NCBI RefSeq assembly: GCF_900103345.1
Contig: NZ_LT629702.1
Span: 3,596,001-3,660,000, forward strand
Direction of reading: 5' to 3'
Origin: Pseudomonas azotoformans
GTDB lineage: Bacteria; Pseudomonadota; Gammaproteobacteria; Pseudomonadales; Pseudomonadaceae
Length of the DNA stretch: 64,000 bases
Made by a program: the position numbers and the translations under genes. The notes under the pieces are model-generated. The model did not search any database and had not been told where the DNA came from. It was given only the letters and a program-made list of their open reading frames with translations. Shown here one piece after another: positions 1-8,470 of this stretch. Every line of letters begins with the position of its first letter. The stretch's first letter is position 1.

Positions 1-246
1 CTGGAATGGTTCGACCGCCTCAACCGTTGGCTTTACTCCCCCCGCTCGCCCCTCAACGGGTTCACGCGCCGTCGCAGCATGCAGGTGGTACCGCATATTC
101 CCGAGCACGCCGAAGCGGGCGAGCGGTTATGGAATTCAGCGGGGATTGGCCAGGTGTTTTTCAACGAGCAGGGCCAGCCTGAAGCGATCTACCAGCACAA
201 CGCGGATGGGCGGGTGCGGACGGAAATGACTGCACCTGACCAATAG
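1..246 (+). CDS. C-terminal end of an unidentified protein (5' end outside window)
   Basis: An open frame runs from the first base of the window to a TAG at 244-246, giving the last 81 residues of a protein whose start lies upstream. The visible part begins LEWFDRLNRWLYSPRSPLNG and ends in a polar tail. It has no membrane segment, cysteine pair or motif that I recognise, so I assign no function. Base composition matches its neighbours. A gap of about 140 bases separates it from the diguanylate cyclase gene, so the two may be separate units. Confidence is for coding status only. Confidence 0.6.
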   Translation: MEWFDRLNRWLYSPRSPLNGFTRRRSMQVVPHIPEHAEAGERLWNSAGIGQVFFNEQGQPEAIYQHNADGRVRTEMTAPDQ

Positions 247-383
247 CCATTAGCCATCAACCTTTCGCCGTACATCTGCCCTATTCAAAGCGCCCCGGCC
301 CCGTTGTACAGTAGCGCCAGCCACGGAGTATCGGCGTCAACAACGGCAGGCTTTGCAGGCCTGCCCACGCAAGGAACGCGCAG

Positions 384-1397
384 ATGGGCGATACCTCCGA
401 CAACAATCCGTTGAAACAGGACTTTTCTCACTTCAACGCCGACATGCTGCACACCGTTCTCGAATTGGTCAGCGACGGGATCTGGGACTGGAACGCCAAC
501 ACCGGGTTCGTCTACCGCAACCCAGGCTGGTACGAAATGCTCGGTTATCCCCGCCATGCGCTGGAGAACAGTGTATTCACCTGGGAAAACGTGATTCACC
601 CGGACGACTACCCCCGGGTGATGACGCTGTTTGACGACTACATCCACCGTCGCGCCCCTCACTACCAAGCCGAATACCGCTGTCGCAAAAAAGATGGCAG
701 CTACCTCTGGATCGAAGACCGTGGCTACGTGATTGCGCGTAACGCCGACGGCTCGGTCGCACGGATGGTGGGCGCCCACCGCGACATTCATCTGCGAAAA
801 TGCTCCGTCGAGCAGTTGGAGCAACGCAACCAATCCCTTGAGGTACTGGTGGCCGAGCGCACACGCGAATTGTCGCGGGTCAACCAGCAGTTGCAGCTAC
901 AGCTGGATGAAAACCGCTCGTTGGCCGAACGGGATGCCCTGACCCTGGTCGCCAACCGCTACCGCCTGGAGAAAGTGTTGCTGGAAGAATGCGACCGCGC
1001 CCAGCGCTTTCGCCTGCCGCTGGTGTTGATCGCAATGGATATCGATGACTTCAAGCCGATCAATGACCGTTTTGGTCATGGCGTGGGCGATCAGACGCTG
1101 GTGCAGGTGGTGGAATGCCTGCAACGCTGTATTCGCCCAGGTGATCTGTTGGCCCGATGGGGCGGCGACGAGTTTGTGCTGGTCCTGCCCAAGACCTCGC
1201 TGGACAGCGCGAAGGCACTGGCAAAGAGCATCCGCCAGCAATTGAGCGACAGCTCGCACAGCCACGACTTCACCGTCACCTTGAGCCTGGGCGTGGCCGA
1301 GCGCGAACGGGATGAGTCCCCCGCCGCCCTGATAGCGCGTGCCGACCAGGCGTTGTATCGCGCCAAGGCGGCGGGGAAGGATGGGGTATCTGAATAA
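384..1397 (+). CDS. PAS-GGDEF diguanylate cyclase
   Basis: Predicted to make cyclic di-GMP from two GTP, the messenger that promotes attachment and biofilm. Residues about 20-140 form a PAS sensor fold ending in the PAC-type stretch YRCRKKDGSYLW, followed by a heptad-rich linker at about 145-180 likely to form a dimeric coiled coil. The C-terminal half is a GGDEF domain with intact RWGGDEF at about 257-263, and an RPGD inhibitory site sits five residues before GGDEF. There is no EAL domain and no membrane segment, so it is a soluble sensor and synthase. The ATG at 384 follows an AAGGAA ribosome site. The ligand or cofactor of the PAS domain cannot be read from the sequence. Confidence 0.93.
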   Translation: MGDTSDNNPLKQDFSHFNADMLHTVLELVSDGIWDWNANTGFVYRNPGWYEMLGYPRHALENSVFTWENVIHPDDYPRVMTLFDDYIHRRAPHYQAEYRCRKKDGSYLWIEDRGYVIARNADGSVARMVGAHRDIHLRKCSVEQLEQRNQSLEVLVAERTRELSRVNQQLQLQLDENRSLAERDALTLVANRYRLEKVLLEECDRAQRFRLPLVLIAMDIDDFKPINDRFGHGVGDQTLVQVVECLQRCIRPGDLLARWGGDEFVLVLPKTSLDSAKALAKSIRQQLSDSSHSHDFTVTLSLGVAERERDESPAALIARADQALYRAKAAGKDGVSE

Positions 1398-1408
1398 CAG
1401 CCCCCGTG

Positions 1409-2437
1409 TTACCGAACCGGCGGCGCGTACTGGATGCCGCCGTTGTTCCACAGCGCGTTGAGCCCGCGCTTGATCTTCAGCACGCTGCCCTGGCCGATAT
1501 TGCGCTCGAACACCTCACCGTAGTTGCCGACCTGCTTGACGATCTGCACCACCCAATCCTTGCGCAGCTTGAGGTCCTTGCCGTATTCGCCATCCGCCCC
1601 CAGCAACCGCGCGACATCCGGGTTTTTGGTGGTCTTGGCTTGCTCTTCGACGTTCTGCGAGGTGATGCCCATTTCCTCGGCATTGAGCATGGCGAACAAG
1701 GTCCACTTGACGATGCTGAACCACTCGTCGTCGCCCTTACGCACCAACGGCCCCAACGGTTCCTTGGAGATCACTTCCGGCAGCACCACGAACTCGTCCG
1801 GGTGGGCCATCTTGATACGCTGGGCATACAGGCCCGACTGGTCGGTGGTCAGCACGTCGCAACGCCCGGCTTCCAGGCCCTTGGCGCTTTCGTCGGCGGT
1901 GTCGAAGGTGATCGGCGTGTACTTCATGCCGTGGGTGCGGAAGTAATCCGAGACGTTCAGCTCGGTGGTGGTGCCGGCCTGGATACACACGGTCGCGCCG
2001 TCCAGTTGCTTGGCGCCGGTAACGCCCAGTTTGTTGTTCACCAGAAAGCCGATGCCGTCGTAGTAGGTCACGCCGGTGAACACCAGGCCCATGCCCGAAT
2101 CGCGGGAGCTGGTCCAGGTGGTGTTGCGCGAGATCAGGTCGATTTCACCGGATTGCAGCGCGGTGAAGCGTTCCTTGGCGGTCAACTGGGTGAACTTCAC
2201 TTTCGATGCATCGCCGAACACCGCCGCCGCCACTGCGTGGCACACGTCCACATCGATGCCGGTCATCTTGCCCGTGCTGTCCGGCACGCCGAAACCCGGC
2301 AGCCCGTCGCTGACGCCACACTGGATGAAGCCTTTTTTCTGGATAGCGTCCAGGGTTACGCCCGCATAGGCGCTGCTCGCCAGGCCCAATGCAGCGGTGG
2401 TGCCGATCACGGCCAAGGTGGTTTTGAATGGGTTCAT
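1409..2437 (-). CDS. Periplasmic amino-acid ABC transporter binding protein (AapJ/BztA-like)
   Basis: A 342-residue periplasmic solute-binding protein of the general L-amino-acid (AapJ/BztA) family, clearly larger than the usual 250-residue polar amino-acid binders. Residues 1-25 are a typical Sec signal ending SSAYA. The body carries family features such as GFIQCGVSDGLPGF and the binding-site stretch ISRNTTWTSSRD. It normally delivers amino acids to an AapQMP permease, but no permease or ATPase gene adjoins it, so it is an orphan binding protein here. It is transcribed away from a LysR gene, with a shared 135-base promoter region, and that regulator is the obvious candidate controller. The true ligand is unknown. 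Confidence 0.9.
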   Translation of the reverse strand: MNPFKTTLAVIGTTAALGLASSAYAGVTLDAIQKKGFIQCGVSDGLPGFGVPDSTGKMTGIDVDVCHAVAAAVFGDASKVKFTQLTAKERFTALQSGEIDLISRNTTWTSSRDSGMGLVFTGVTYYDGIGFLVNNKLGVTGAKQLDGATVCIQAGTTTELNVSDYFRTHGMKYTPITFDTADESAKGLEAGRCDVLTTDQSGLYAQRIKMAHPDEFVVLPEVISKEPLGPLVRKGDDEWFSIVKWTLFAMLNAEEMGITSQNVEEQAKTTKNPDVARLLGADGEYGKDLKLRKDWVVQIVKQVGNYGEVFERNIGQGSVLKIKRGLNALWNNGGIQYAPPVR

Positions 2438-2572
2438 GCAAGGCGCTCCCTGTCATTCCTTATTATTCGACGCCCCACAGCCCGCGCCGGTTTATAGTGC
2501 TGCCGGGCAGTATCTACGGCTTCGCACCGCTGCCACAAACGACCTTTAGGCAAAGGCTCCTTCCGATTTGGA

Positions 2573-3481
2573 ATGAAGTGCATGATTTCAAAACGCTTGA
2601 CCCCTTCGATGACCGCCCTGCAATGCTTCGAAGCGGCCGCCCGCCACTTGAGCTTCACCCGCGCCGCCGAGGAGCTGCACCTGACCCAGAGTGCAGTGAG
2701 CAAACAAGTGGCGCAGTTGGAGGAGATGCTCTGCCACAACTTGTTCGACCGGGTGCGCCAGCGTTTGTACCTGTCACCGGCCGGGTCGCTGTACCTGGCC
2801 GAAGTGCACAAGATCCTCACACAGGTGGACATCTCCAGCCGCTACATCCTCACCTACGGCGGCGAGACCGAAGTGCTGCGCATCGCCACCCAGCCGACCT
2901 TCGGCGACCGTTGGCTGGTGCCCAAGCTCAAGGATTTTGCAGCGAAACATCCGAACATTCACCTGGATGTACGCAACGAGCTGGAGCCGTTCGATGTGTT
3001 GCAGGCCAAGGCGGATATCGCGTTTTTCTTCGGCCAGGGTTCATGGCCGGGAGCGACCTGCATCGAGCTTTTCCGTGAGGCGGTGGTGCCGGTGTGTGCG
3101 CCGGGTTTTGTCGCCGAGGGCAGCGATGCTTCGTCGCGCCACACCCTGCTGCAATGCACCTCACGCCCGGAGGCCTGGCATGAGTGGTTCCTGGAGCAGG
3201 GCCTGCACTCGCAGAACAGCTATCACGGGCCGCGCTTCGACACGTTCTACATGTGCATTCGCGCGGCACAGTCGGGTTATGGCGTCGCGTTGGTGCCGCA
3301 GTATCTGGTGGCCGAGGAGCTGGCCCAGGGCAGCCTGATGATCCCCTGGGACTATGCGATGCCCAGCAGCGGCGCGCACTTTATCGCCCATGCCGAACAT
3401 GCCGGCGAGATTCCCAAGGTGAAGGCTTTCCTGAGCTGGATGGTCGACTATGTAGGCGCACATCGCGATTTTCAGTCATGA
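2573..3481 (+). CDS. LysR-family transcriptional regulator (GcvA-like)
   Basis: A LysR-type regulator with a winged helix-turn-helix at about residues 13-75 (CFEAAARHLSFTRAAEELHL, then SAVSKQV) and a periplasmic-binding-like effector domain to residue 302. It resembles the GcvA/AmpR branch. It sits between the divergent amino-acid binding protein and, 83 bases downstream on the same strand, a class-III aminotransferase. A role in regulating amino-acid uptake and transamination is therefore plausible but inferred. Starts at 2573, 2582 and 2609 are all in frame, none with an ideal Shine-Dalgarno. The longest is listed. Confidence 0.88.
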   Translation: MKCMISKRLTPSMTALQCFEAAARHLSFTRAAEELHLTQSAVSKQVAQLEEMLCHNLFDRVRQRLYLSPAGSLYLAEVHKILTQVDISSRYILTYGGETEVLRIATQPTFGDRWLVPKLKDFAAKHPNIHLDVRNELEPFDVLQAKADIAFFFGQGSWPGATCIELFREAVVPVCAPGFVAEGSDASSRHTLLQCTSRPEAWHEWFLEQGLHSQNSYHGPRFDTFYMCIRAAQSGYGVALVPQYLVAEELAQGSLMIPWDYAMPSSGAHFIAHAEHAGEIPKVKAFLSWMVDYVGAHRDFQS

Positions 3482-3564
3482 CCCGGCGACTTTATTTCGT
3501 TTGCGACAAGGGTGGGCGCCCGGCTTAGATAAAAAGACGCCCGTCACTGCCGAGTCTGCGATTC

Positions 3565-4812
3565 ATGAGCCACGAAACCATCAGCCAGTCGATTTCCATC
3601 GTTCACCCCATCAGCCTCAGCCACGGTAAGAACGCCGAAGTCTGGGACACCACGGGCAAACGCTACATCGATTTTGTCGGCGGCATCGGTGTGCTCAACC
3701 TCGGTCATTGCCACCCGGGCGTGGTCGAGGCGATTCGTGACCAAGCCACCCGGTTGACGCACTACGCGTTCAACGCCGCCCCGCACACACCCTACATCGA
3801 ACTGATGGCGCGGCTGACCGCATTCATCCCGGTGACCTACCCGGTCAGCGGCATGCTCACCAACAGCGGTGCGGAAGCCGCGGAAAACGCCCTGAAGATC
3901 GTACGCGGCGCCACTGGCCGCACGGCAGTGATCGCCTTCGACGGCGCCTTCCACGGCCGCACCCTGGCCACGCTCAACCTCAACGGCAAGGTAGCGCCCT
4001 ACAAACACAAGGTCGGAGTGCTGCCGGGACCGGTGTATCACCTGCCCTACCCGAGTGCCGACAATGGCGTGACCTGCGCCGAAGCGCTGAAGGCCATGGA
4101 GCGCCTGTTCAGCGTGGAAATCGACGTCAACGATGTGGCCTGTTTCATCATCGAGCCGGTGCAGGGCGAAGGCGGGTTTCTCGCACTGGATCGCGAATTT
4201 GCCCAGGCGCTGCGACGCTTTTGCGATGAACACAACATCCTGCTGATTGCCGATGAAATCCAGTCGGGCTTTGGCCGTACCGGGCAGCGCTTCGCGTTCT
4301 CGCGCCTGGGCATCGAACCGGACTTGATCCTGCTCGGCAAAAGCATCGCCGGTGGAGTGCCGCTGGGCGCCGTTGTCGGGCGCAAAACGCTGATGGACAA
4401 CCTGCCCAAAGGCGGTTTGGGCGGGACCTATTCCGGCAACCCCATCGCGTGTGCGGCGGCATTGGCCACGCTGGACGCGATGACCGACGAACACCTGGAG
4501 ACCTGGGGCGCACAGCAGCAACACGCCATCGTCAGCCGCTATGAAAGCTGGCGCGCGCAAGGCTTGCCATACCTGGGCCGCCTGACCGGTGTCGGTGCCA
4601 TGCGCGGCATCGAGTTGACCAACGCAGACGGCACACCTGCACCACAACAGCTCGCCCAGCTATTGAGCCTGGCGCGGGACGCCGGGTTGTTGCTGATGCC
4701 CAGCGGCAAGTCGCGGCACATCATCCGTTTGCTCGCGCCGCTGACCATCGAGCCTGCGGTGCTGGAGGAAGGCCTGGATATCCTCGAGGCCTGCCTCAAG
4801 CAGTTGGACTAG
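3565..4812 (+). CDS. Class-III PLP aminotransferase (4-aminobutyrate or 2-aminoadipate type)
   Basis: A cytosolic PLP-dependent omega-aminotransferase of 415 residues with the usual family length. The PLP lysine is Lys259 in LLGKSIAGG, preceded by the cofactor aspartate motif IADEIQSGFGRTG. The closest named families are GabT-like 4-aminobutyrate transaminases. In P. putida a similar enzyme acts on 2-aminoadipate in lysine breakdown, so the substrate is not settled. The gene follows the LysR regulator in the same direction and may be its target. Its TAG stop lies in the palindrome CTAG at 4809-4812, which also supplies the stop codon of the convergent cytochrome gene. Confidence 0.85.
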   Translation: MSHETISQSISIVHPISLSHGKNAEVWDTTGKRYIDFVGGIGVLNLGHCHPGVVEAIRDQATRLTHYAFNAAPHTPYIELMARLTAFIPVTYPVSGMLTNSGAEAAENALKIVRGATGRTAVIAFDGAFHGRTLATLNLNGKVAPYKHKVGVLPGPVYHLPYPSADNGVTCAEALKAMERLFSVEIDVNDVACFIIEPVQGEGGFLALDREFAQALRRFCDEHNILLIADEIQSGFGRTGQRFAFSRLGIEPDLILLGKSIAGGVPLGAVVGRKTLMDNLPKGGLGGTYSGNPIACAAALATLDAMTDEHLETWGAQQQHAIVSRYESWRAQGLPYLGRLTGVGAMRGIELTNADGTPAPQQLAQLLSLARDAGLLLMPSGKSRHIIRLLAPLTIEPAVLEEGLDILEACLKQLD

Positions 4813-6833
4813 TAACGCGCATCCACGGGTCTGCCGCCGTTCGGCCAGTCCTTGACCTTGTCGGGGAAGTCCGGGCGCGGTTGCCCCGAGAAATACGCCG
4901 CAACATCCACCGCTTCCTGGTCTGACAAACCGCCCTGCCCCAGCGGGAATTTCTCGTGGAAGCCGATCGGCATGTTGCGTTTGACGAACGCTGCCGCCGT
5001 GTAGGTGCGCGCCATGCCGGCGCCGATATTGAACGATTGATCACCCCATAATGGCGGGTAGATCAGCTCGCCATCAGCGCGTGCCAGGCCCTGACCATTG
5101 TCGCCATGGCACACCGCGCACTGTTTGGCGTAGACCTGCTCGCCATTGGCCAGGTCCGGCTTGATCGCCGGATCGACCTTGCCCACACCGCGCCCGGCGA
5201 CTTTGTCTTCAGGGCGGGTGTTGTTTTTCATCCAGTCGAAGTACGCGACCATCGCCTGCATATCCGCCGATTGCGGCGGCAGTGGTTTGCCGTTCATCGA
5301 GCGGCGGAAGCAGCCGTTGATGCGTTCTTCCAGGGTCACCACCTTGCCCGCACGCGGCGCGTAGCTGGGGAAAAACGCCGAGACGCCCACGAACGGCGAA
5401 CCATCCGCCACCGTGCCGGCGTTGAGGTGGCAACTGGTGCAGTTGAGCGAATTACCGACGTTATCGGGCAGCAGCGCTTTGGTTTGCAGGTGCAGGCGCA
5501 TGCCGCGAACGACCTGGTCGGCATTCGGAGCAGTGAGCAGATCGGCCAGGCGCGGAGTTTCAAACGCCGAAGAATCGGTGGTGGCCGGGTTGAGTTGGTC
5601 ACGCAGTTTTTTCACTTGGGCAGCGCTTATCGGCGTGCCTTCGTTGCCCCAACGGGTGCGCACGAACGTCAGGATTTCGGCGATTTCCTGATCTTTCAAA
5701 CGGGCGAAACCCGGCATGGTGTAGACCCGTGGATGGGTCGCCGTTTGTGCAGTTTCCCAGCCGGTGAGCGTGATGTGCAGCAGTGAAGTCGGGTTGCTGG
5801 ACGCGATGCTCGGGTTGCCGGCCAGGGGCGGGAACAGGCCTTTCACGCCCGCGCCGTCGCTGCGGTGGCAGTCGCTGCAGAACTGCATGTAACCCAGGCC
5901 ACCGCGGCTGGTGAACAAGTCCGCCGGGGGCGCGGCGGGCGCCACGGCCACAGCCGGCATGGGCAGGTCGTCCTTGCCGGGCGGCAGGGACTTCAGGTAA
6001 CGGGCGATGGCCGTCAGGTCGTCGTCACTGAAGTGCTGGGTGCTGTGGTGAATCACATCAGCCATGTTGCCGGAGACCGTAGCAAAGCGGTTCTGCCCGG
6101 TCTTGAGCAGTTGCACAGTGTCTTGCACCGTCCACAGGTTGCGCAGGCTCAAGGCGCGCCAATGCTCGACTGTTTCACCGGCCAGGTAGTGCTGGCCGCT
6201 GCGCCCCGCGTCGCTCATGGCTTTTTCCTGAAAGGCGATGCCCCGTGGGGTATGGCAGGAGCCACAATGGCCCAGGCCCTGGACCAGGTAGGCGCCACGG
6301 TTGAGCGGCTCATCTCGCGCCGGATCGGCCTGGAAGGGCTGTTTATCGAGAAAGGCGAAATTCCACAGCGCCAGGCCCCAGCGCTGGTTGAACGGAAAGC
6401 CCATGTCCGCCTCAAGATTGGCCTGCTGCACCGGCTCGACGCCTTGCATCAGGTAGGCGTACAGGGCGCGCATGTCGGTTTCGCTCATCTTGGCGTAGGA
6501 CGGATACGGCATCGCCGGGTACAGGTTCATGCCCGTCGGCGTTACGCCTTCGCGCATGACGCGGTCGAACTGCTCGAAGGTGTAGCCGCCAATGCCCGTC
6601 TCGCGGTCCGGCGTGATGTTGCTCGAAAAGATCGTGCCCATCGGCGTGCTCAACTCCAGGCCGCCGGCCATGACCTTGCCTTGCTTGGCGGTGTGGCAGG
6701 CAATGCAGTCACCCAATTGCGCGACGTATTTGCCGTGTTCGATCAGAGGCGTGTCCGGGGTGTTGGCGTGCAGGGGAAGAGACAAGCAGAGCGTCGCCCC
6801 CAGCAAGGCCAGGCGGGAGAGGGAAAGCGCCAT
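4809..6833 (-). CDS. Five-heme cytochrome c: alcohol-dehydrogenase-type triheme module fused to a TsdA-like diheme module
   Basis: A 674-residue exported cytochrome with a signal peptide (about 1-23) and five CxxCH heme sites: CIACH (43-47), CGSCH (190-194), CSDCH (319-323), CTSCH (465-469) and CAVCH (572-576). Residues 1-400 resemble the three-heme subunit of membrane alcohol or gluconate dehydrogenases. Residues 420-674 match the diheme thiosulfate dehydrogenase TsdA, including the RINGCFRRSMNG segment whose Cys508 corresponds to the unusual cysteine heme ligand, and FNIGAGMARTYTAAAFVKRN with a following Met. The fusion suggests an oxidase module wired to its own electron carrier. No dehydrogenase gene adjoins it. 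Catalysis on thiosulfate is inferred, not shown. Confidence 0.88.
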   Translation of the reverse strand: MALSLSRLALLGATLCLSLPLHANTPDTPLIEHGKYVAQLGDCIACHTAKQGKVMAGGLELSTPMGTIFSSNITPDRETGIGGYTFEQFDRVMREGVTPTGMNLYPAMPYPSYAKMSETDMRALYAYLMQGVEPVQQANLEADMGFPFNQRWGLALWNFAFLDKQPFQADPARDEPLNRGAYLVQGLGHCGSCHTPRGIAFQEKAMSDAGRSGQHYLAGETVEHWRALSLRNLWTVQDTVQLLKTGQNRFATVSGNMADVIHHSTQHFSDDDLTAIARYLKSLPPGKDDLPMPAVAVAPAAPPADLFTSRGGLGYMQFCSDCHRSDGAGVKGLFPPLAGNPSIASSNPTSLLHITLTGWETAQTATHPRVYTMPGFARLKDQEIAEILTFVRTRWGNEGTPISAAQVKKLRDQLNPATTDSSAFETPRLADLLTAPNADQVVRGMRLHLQTKALLPDNVGNSLNCTSCHLNAGTVADGSPFVGVSAFFPSYAPRAGKVVTLEERINGCFRRSMNGKPLPPQSADMQAMVAYFDWMKNNTRPEDKVAGRGVGKVDPAIKPDLANGEQVYAKQCAVCHGDNGQGLARADGELIYPPLWGDQSFNIGAGMARTYTAAAFVKRNMPIGFHEKFPLGQGGLSDQEAVDVAAYFSGQPRPDFPDKVKDWPNGGRPVDARY

Positions 6834-7063
6834 CGTATTAGTCCTTTAACAACCTGGCGTGGGGCGGTCCCCTGGGCGCAGGTGTGTAGTCGTTTTTATG
6901 GGTTCATCAGGCCTCTGTGTTGTAACGGATATGCGGGCGAAGGATGTTGATATGGGTCAGGGCGAAATCGATGGCAACGACAGGTACTTGACCGTTGATA
7001 AGTTGCCCTTTGAAGCCCCGTGCACAATTCTGTAGGTTTCAGCCATCGAACGAGGAGACCACC

Positions 7064-7306
7064 ATGGAGACCGTCACCTACGCCAACGCCCGCGCCCATC
7101 TTTCCGAAACGATGGATCGGGTCAACGAAGATCGCATCCCACTGCTGGTAACCCGGAAAAAAGGCGAGCCTGTGGTGATGATTTCGTTGTCAGAGTTCAA
7201 CGCGCTTGAAGAGACAGGCTATCTGCTGCGCTCGCCAGAAAATGCCAAACGCCTCATCAGCTCAGCCAACAGCCTGCGGGCCCGCAAAGCCAAAGTAGTT
7301 GATTGA
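7064..7306 (+). CDS. yefM: Phd/YefM-family antitoxin without a toxin partner
   Basis: An 80-residue protein beginning METVTYANARAHLSETMDRV, the standard N-terminal DNA-binding fold of YefM/Phd antitoxins, with the family's LLVTRKKGEPVVMISLSEFN core and a C-terminal toxin-binding tail. GAGGAG lies a few bases before the ATG. Family members repress their own promoter and neutralise a YoeB or RelE toxin encoded just downstream. Here the expected toxin frame starts three bases after the stop but ends after 13 residues, so this is probably an orphan antitoxin. It may still bind its own promoter or neutralise a related toxin elsewhere. The symbol denotes family, not proven orthology. Confidence 0.88.
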   Translation: METVTYANARAHLSETMDRVNEDRIPLLVTRKKGEPVVMISLSEFNALEETGYLLRSPENAKRLISSANSLRARKAKVVD

Positions 7307-7309
7307 AGA

Positions 7310-7351
7310 ATGAAAATACTCGCTTCCCCTGAGGGCAGAGGCGACTACTGA
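7310..7351 (+). pseudogene. Remnant of a YoeB-type toxin gene
   Basis: Three bases after the antitoxin stop, an ATG opens a 13-residue frame, MKILASPEGRGDY, then TGA. YoeB-family toxins characteristically begin MKI or MKL, followed by a short stretch with PEG or EESW and a DYLYWQ-type segment. The stub therefore looks like the first 13 codons of the toxin, truncated near the position of the conserved DY. I found no continuation of the toxin in any frame in the next 100 bases. The DNA after the stop does not resemble YoeB, which points to deletion or replacement rather than a single point mutation. Confidence 0.55.
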
Positions 7352-7450
7352 ATGAGTTTACCCGCAGGAACCCACCTTGACCTGACCTCCCTCCCCCCTG
7401 AAAATGCCCGACGCTTTTTTGTCCTCGTTTACTGAAGTAGTGAAATTTCA

Positions 7451-8170
7451 ATGTCCGATTCTTACACCGAACACTCCGCCGCCGAAGAATCCGTCGTCGC
7501 CTTGCACGCCAAAGCCGAATACGAAAACGCCATCAATCTTTCACAGCATCTGCCCGCCGCCAAGATCATCAGCGAGATGGTGCTGGACGCTTTCCACACC
7601 TCCAAGGAAAGCGACCAGATCCGCGAACTGCGCGTGGCCATCCGTCAGGCCCACGATGCCTTCGACGACGACAAGGCCTACGACCTGATGGGCCAACTCA
7701 AGCAGCTCAAGGACGCCGAGGCCGCTGACAACGCTGCCCTGGAAAACCTCAGCAGCCAATTCTCTATCAGCCGCATCCTGTCCAGCTTCAAGGACGATCC
7801 CGAGTTCCAGGAACTGGTCTACGGCCTGGCGCTGAAAGTGCTGAACCAGAGCCACCAGGCCATCAGCAACCCGAGCGCCGGCAAGAGCAAGGCATCCCGC
7901 CCGAAGAAAGAAGCCGAAGTGTTCGTGATCAGCAAGGATGGCATCAGCGTCACCCTGCCGCTGCGCACGCCGCGCTCGAAGTTGAACGTCGACCGTGAGG
8001 CGTTCGAGTTCCTGGGCTTCAGCTTTGTGGGTGAAGGTGATGAAGCGGAGCTGGAAGTCGAGAGCTTTGTGGATAACGCCGGTGCCGAGCAGCCTTTGAG
8101 CCGCAAGAGTGTGATTACTGCGTTGCAGCAGCAGACGGCGTTTGATGGGTACAGCATCGCGCAGCAGTAA
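7451..8170 (+). CDS. Conserved-looking hypothetical protein
   Basis: A 239-residue soluble, acidic protein with no signal peptide or membrane helix. Residues 40-110 are strongly helical and charged, with a likely coiled coil around RELRVAIRQAHDAFDDDKAY and GQLKQLKDAEAADNAALEN. A basic hinge with GKSKASRPKKE at about 140-150 leads into a beta-rich C-terminal part. I do not recognise the family. Codon use fits the neighbours. The ATG at 7451 lacks a clear ribosome site. It stands alone on this strand between the broken toxin-antitoxin locus and the 230-bp inverted repeat element. Confidence 0.8.
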   Translation: MSDSYTEHSAAEESVVALHAKAEYENAINLSQHLPAAKIISEMVLDAFHTSKESDQIRELRVAIRQAHDAFDDDKAYDLMGQLKQLKDAEAADNAALENLSSQFSISRILSSFKDDPEFQELVYGLALKVLNQSHQAISNPSAGKSKASRPKKEAEVFVISKDGISVTLPLRTPRSKLNVDREAFEFLGFSFVGEGDEAELEVESFVDNAGAEQPLSRKSVITALQQQTAFDGYSIAQQ

Positions 8171-8183
8171 CCCTTGATCCCAG

Positions 8184-8413
8184 CCCTTTCAAGGTCTTTA
8201 GGTAGAACAGGCGATAAGTACCCTGTGGCGAGCAGGCTTGTCCCGCGTTGGGCTGCGAAGCAGCCCTGAAACCCGCGGCCGAAGAATGCCTGACTCAGCG
8301 CATTCCTCTTTCTAGGGTCGCTTCGCAACCCAACGCGGGGCAAGCCCGCTCGCCACAGTTGCAGTGTTCGTCCTCAGCCAGATAGGGTCGGTTTTTCAAA
8401 GACCTTGAAAGGG
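8184..8413. repeat. Composite inverted-repeat element containing a REP pair
   Basis: The outer ends are a perfect 16-bp inverted repeat, CCCTTTCAAGGTCTTT at 8184-8199 and its complement at 8398-8413. Inside it, 8223-8358 is a large imperfect palindrome whose arms contain GGCGAGCAGGCTTGTCCCGC and the matching complement. Each arm has its own small hairpin, the usual form of a Pseudomonas REP pair. The palindrome lies between a gene ending at 8170 and a convergent one ending at 8471, a normal place for REP elements. The flanking 16-bp repeats are not a normal part of REP pairs. Confidence 0.8.
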
Positions 8414-8470
8414 ATGCCCCTTAATCCGCAACACTACTGGGTACCGCTCCCACGTTTGATCGGCGTCGCG

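Noticed and set aside
1406..2497. Long plus-strand frame antisense to the amino-acid binding protein
   Set aside because: It is the high-GC shadow of a gene with a clear signal peptide and family match on the other strand.
7352..7435. A 27-codon frame starting at ATG right after the toxin-stub stop (MSLPAGTHLDLTS at its start)
   Set aside because: It has no ribosome site, no similarity to YoeB that I can see, and is short enough to occur by chance.
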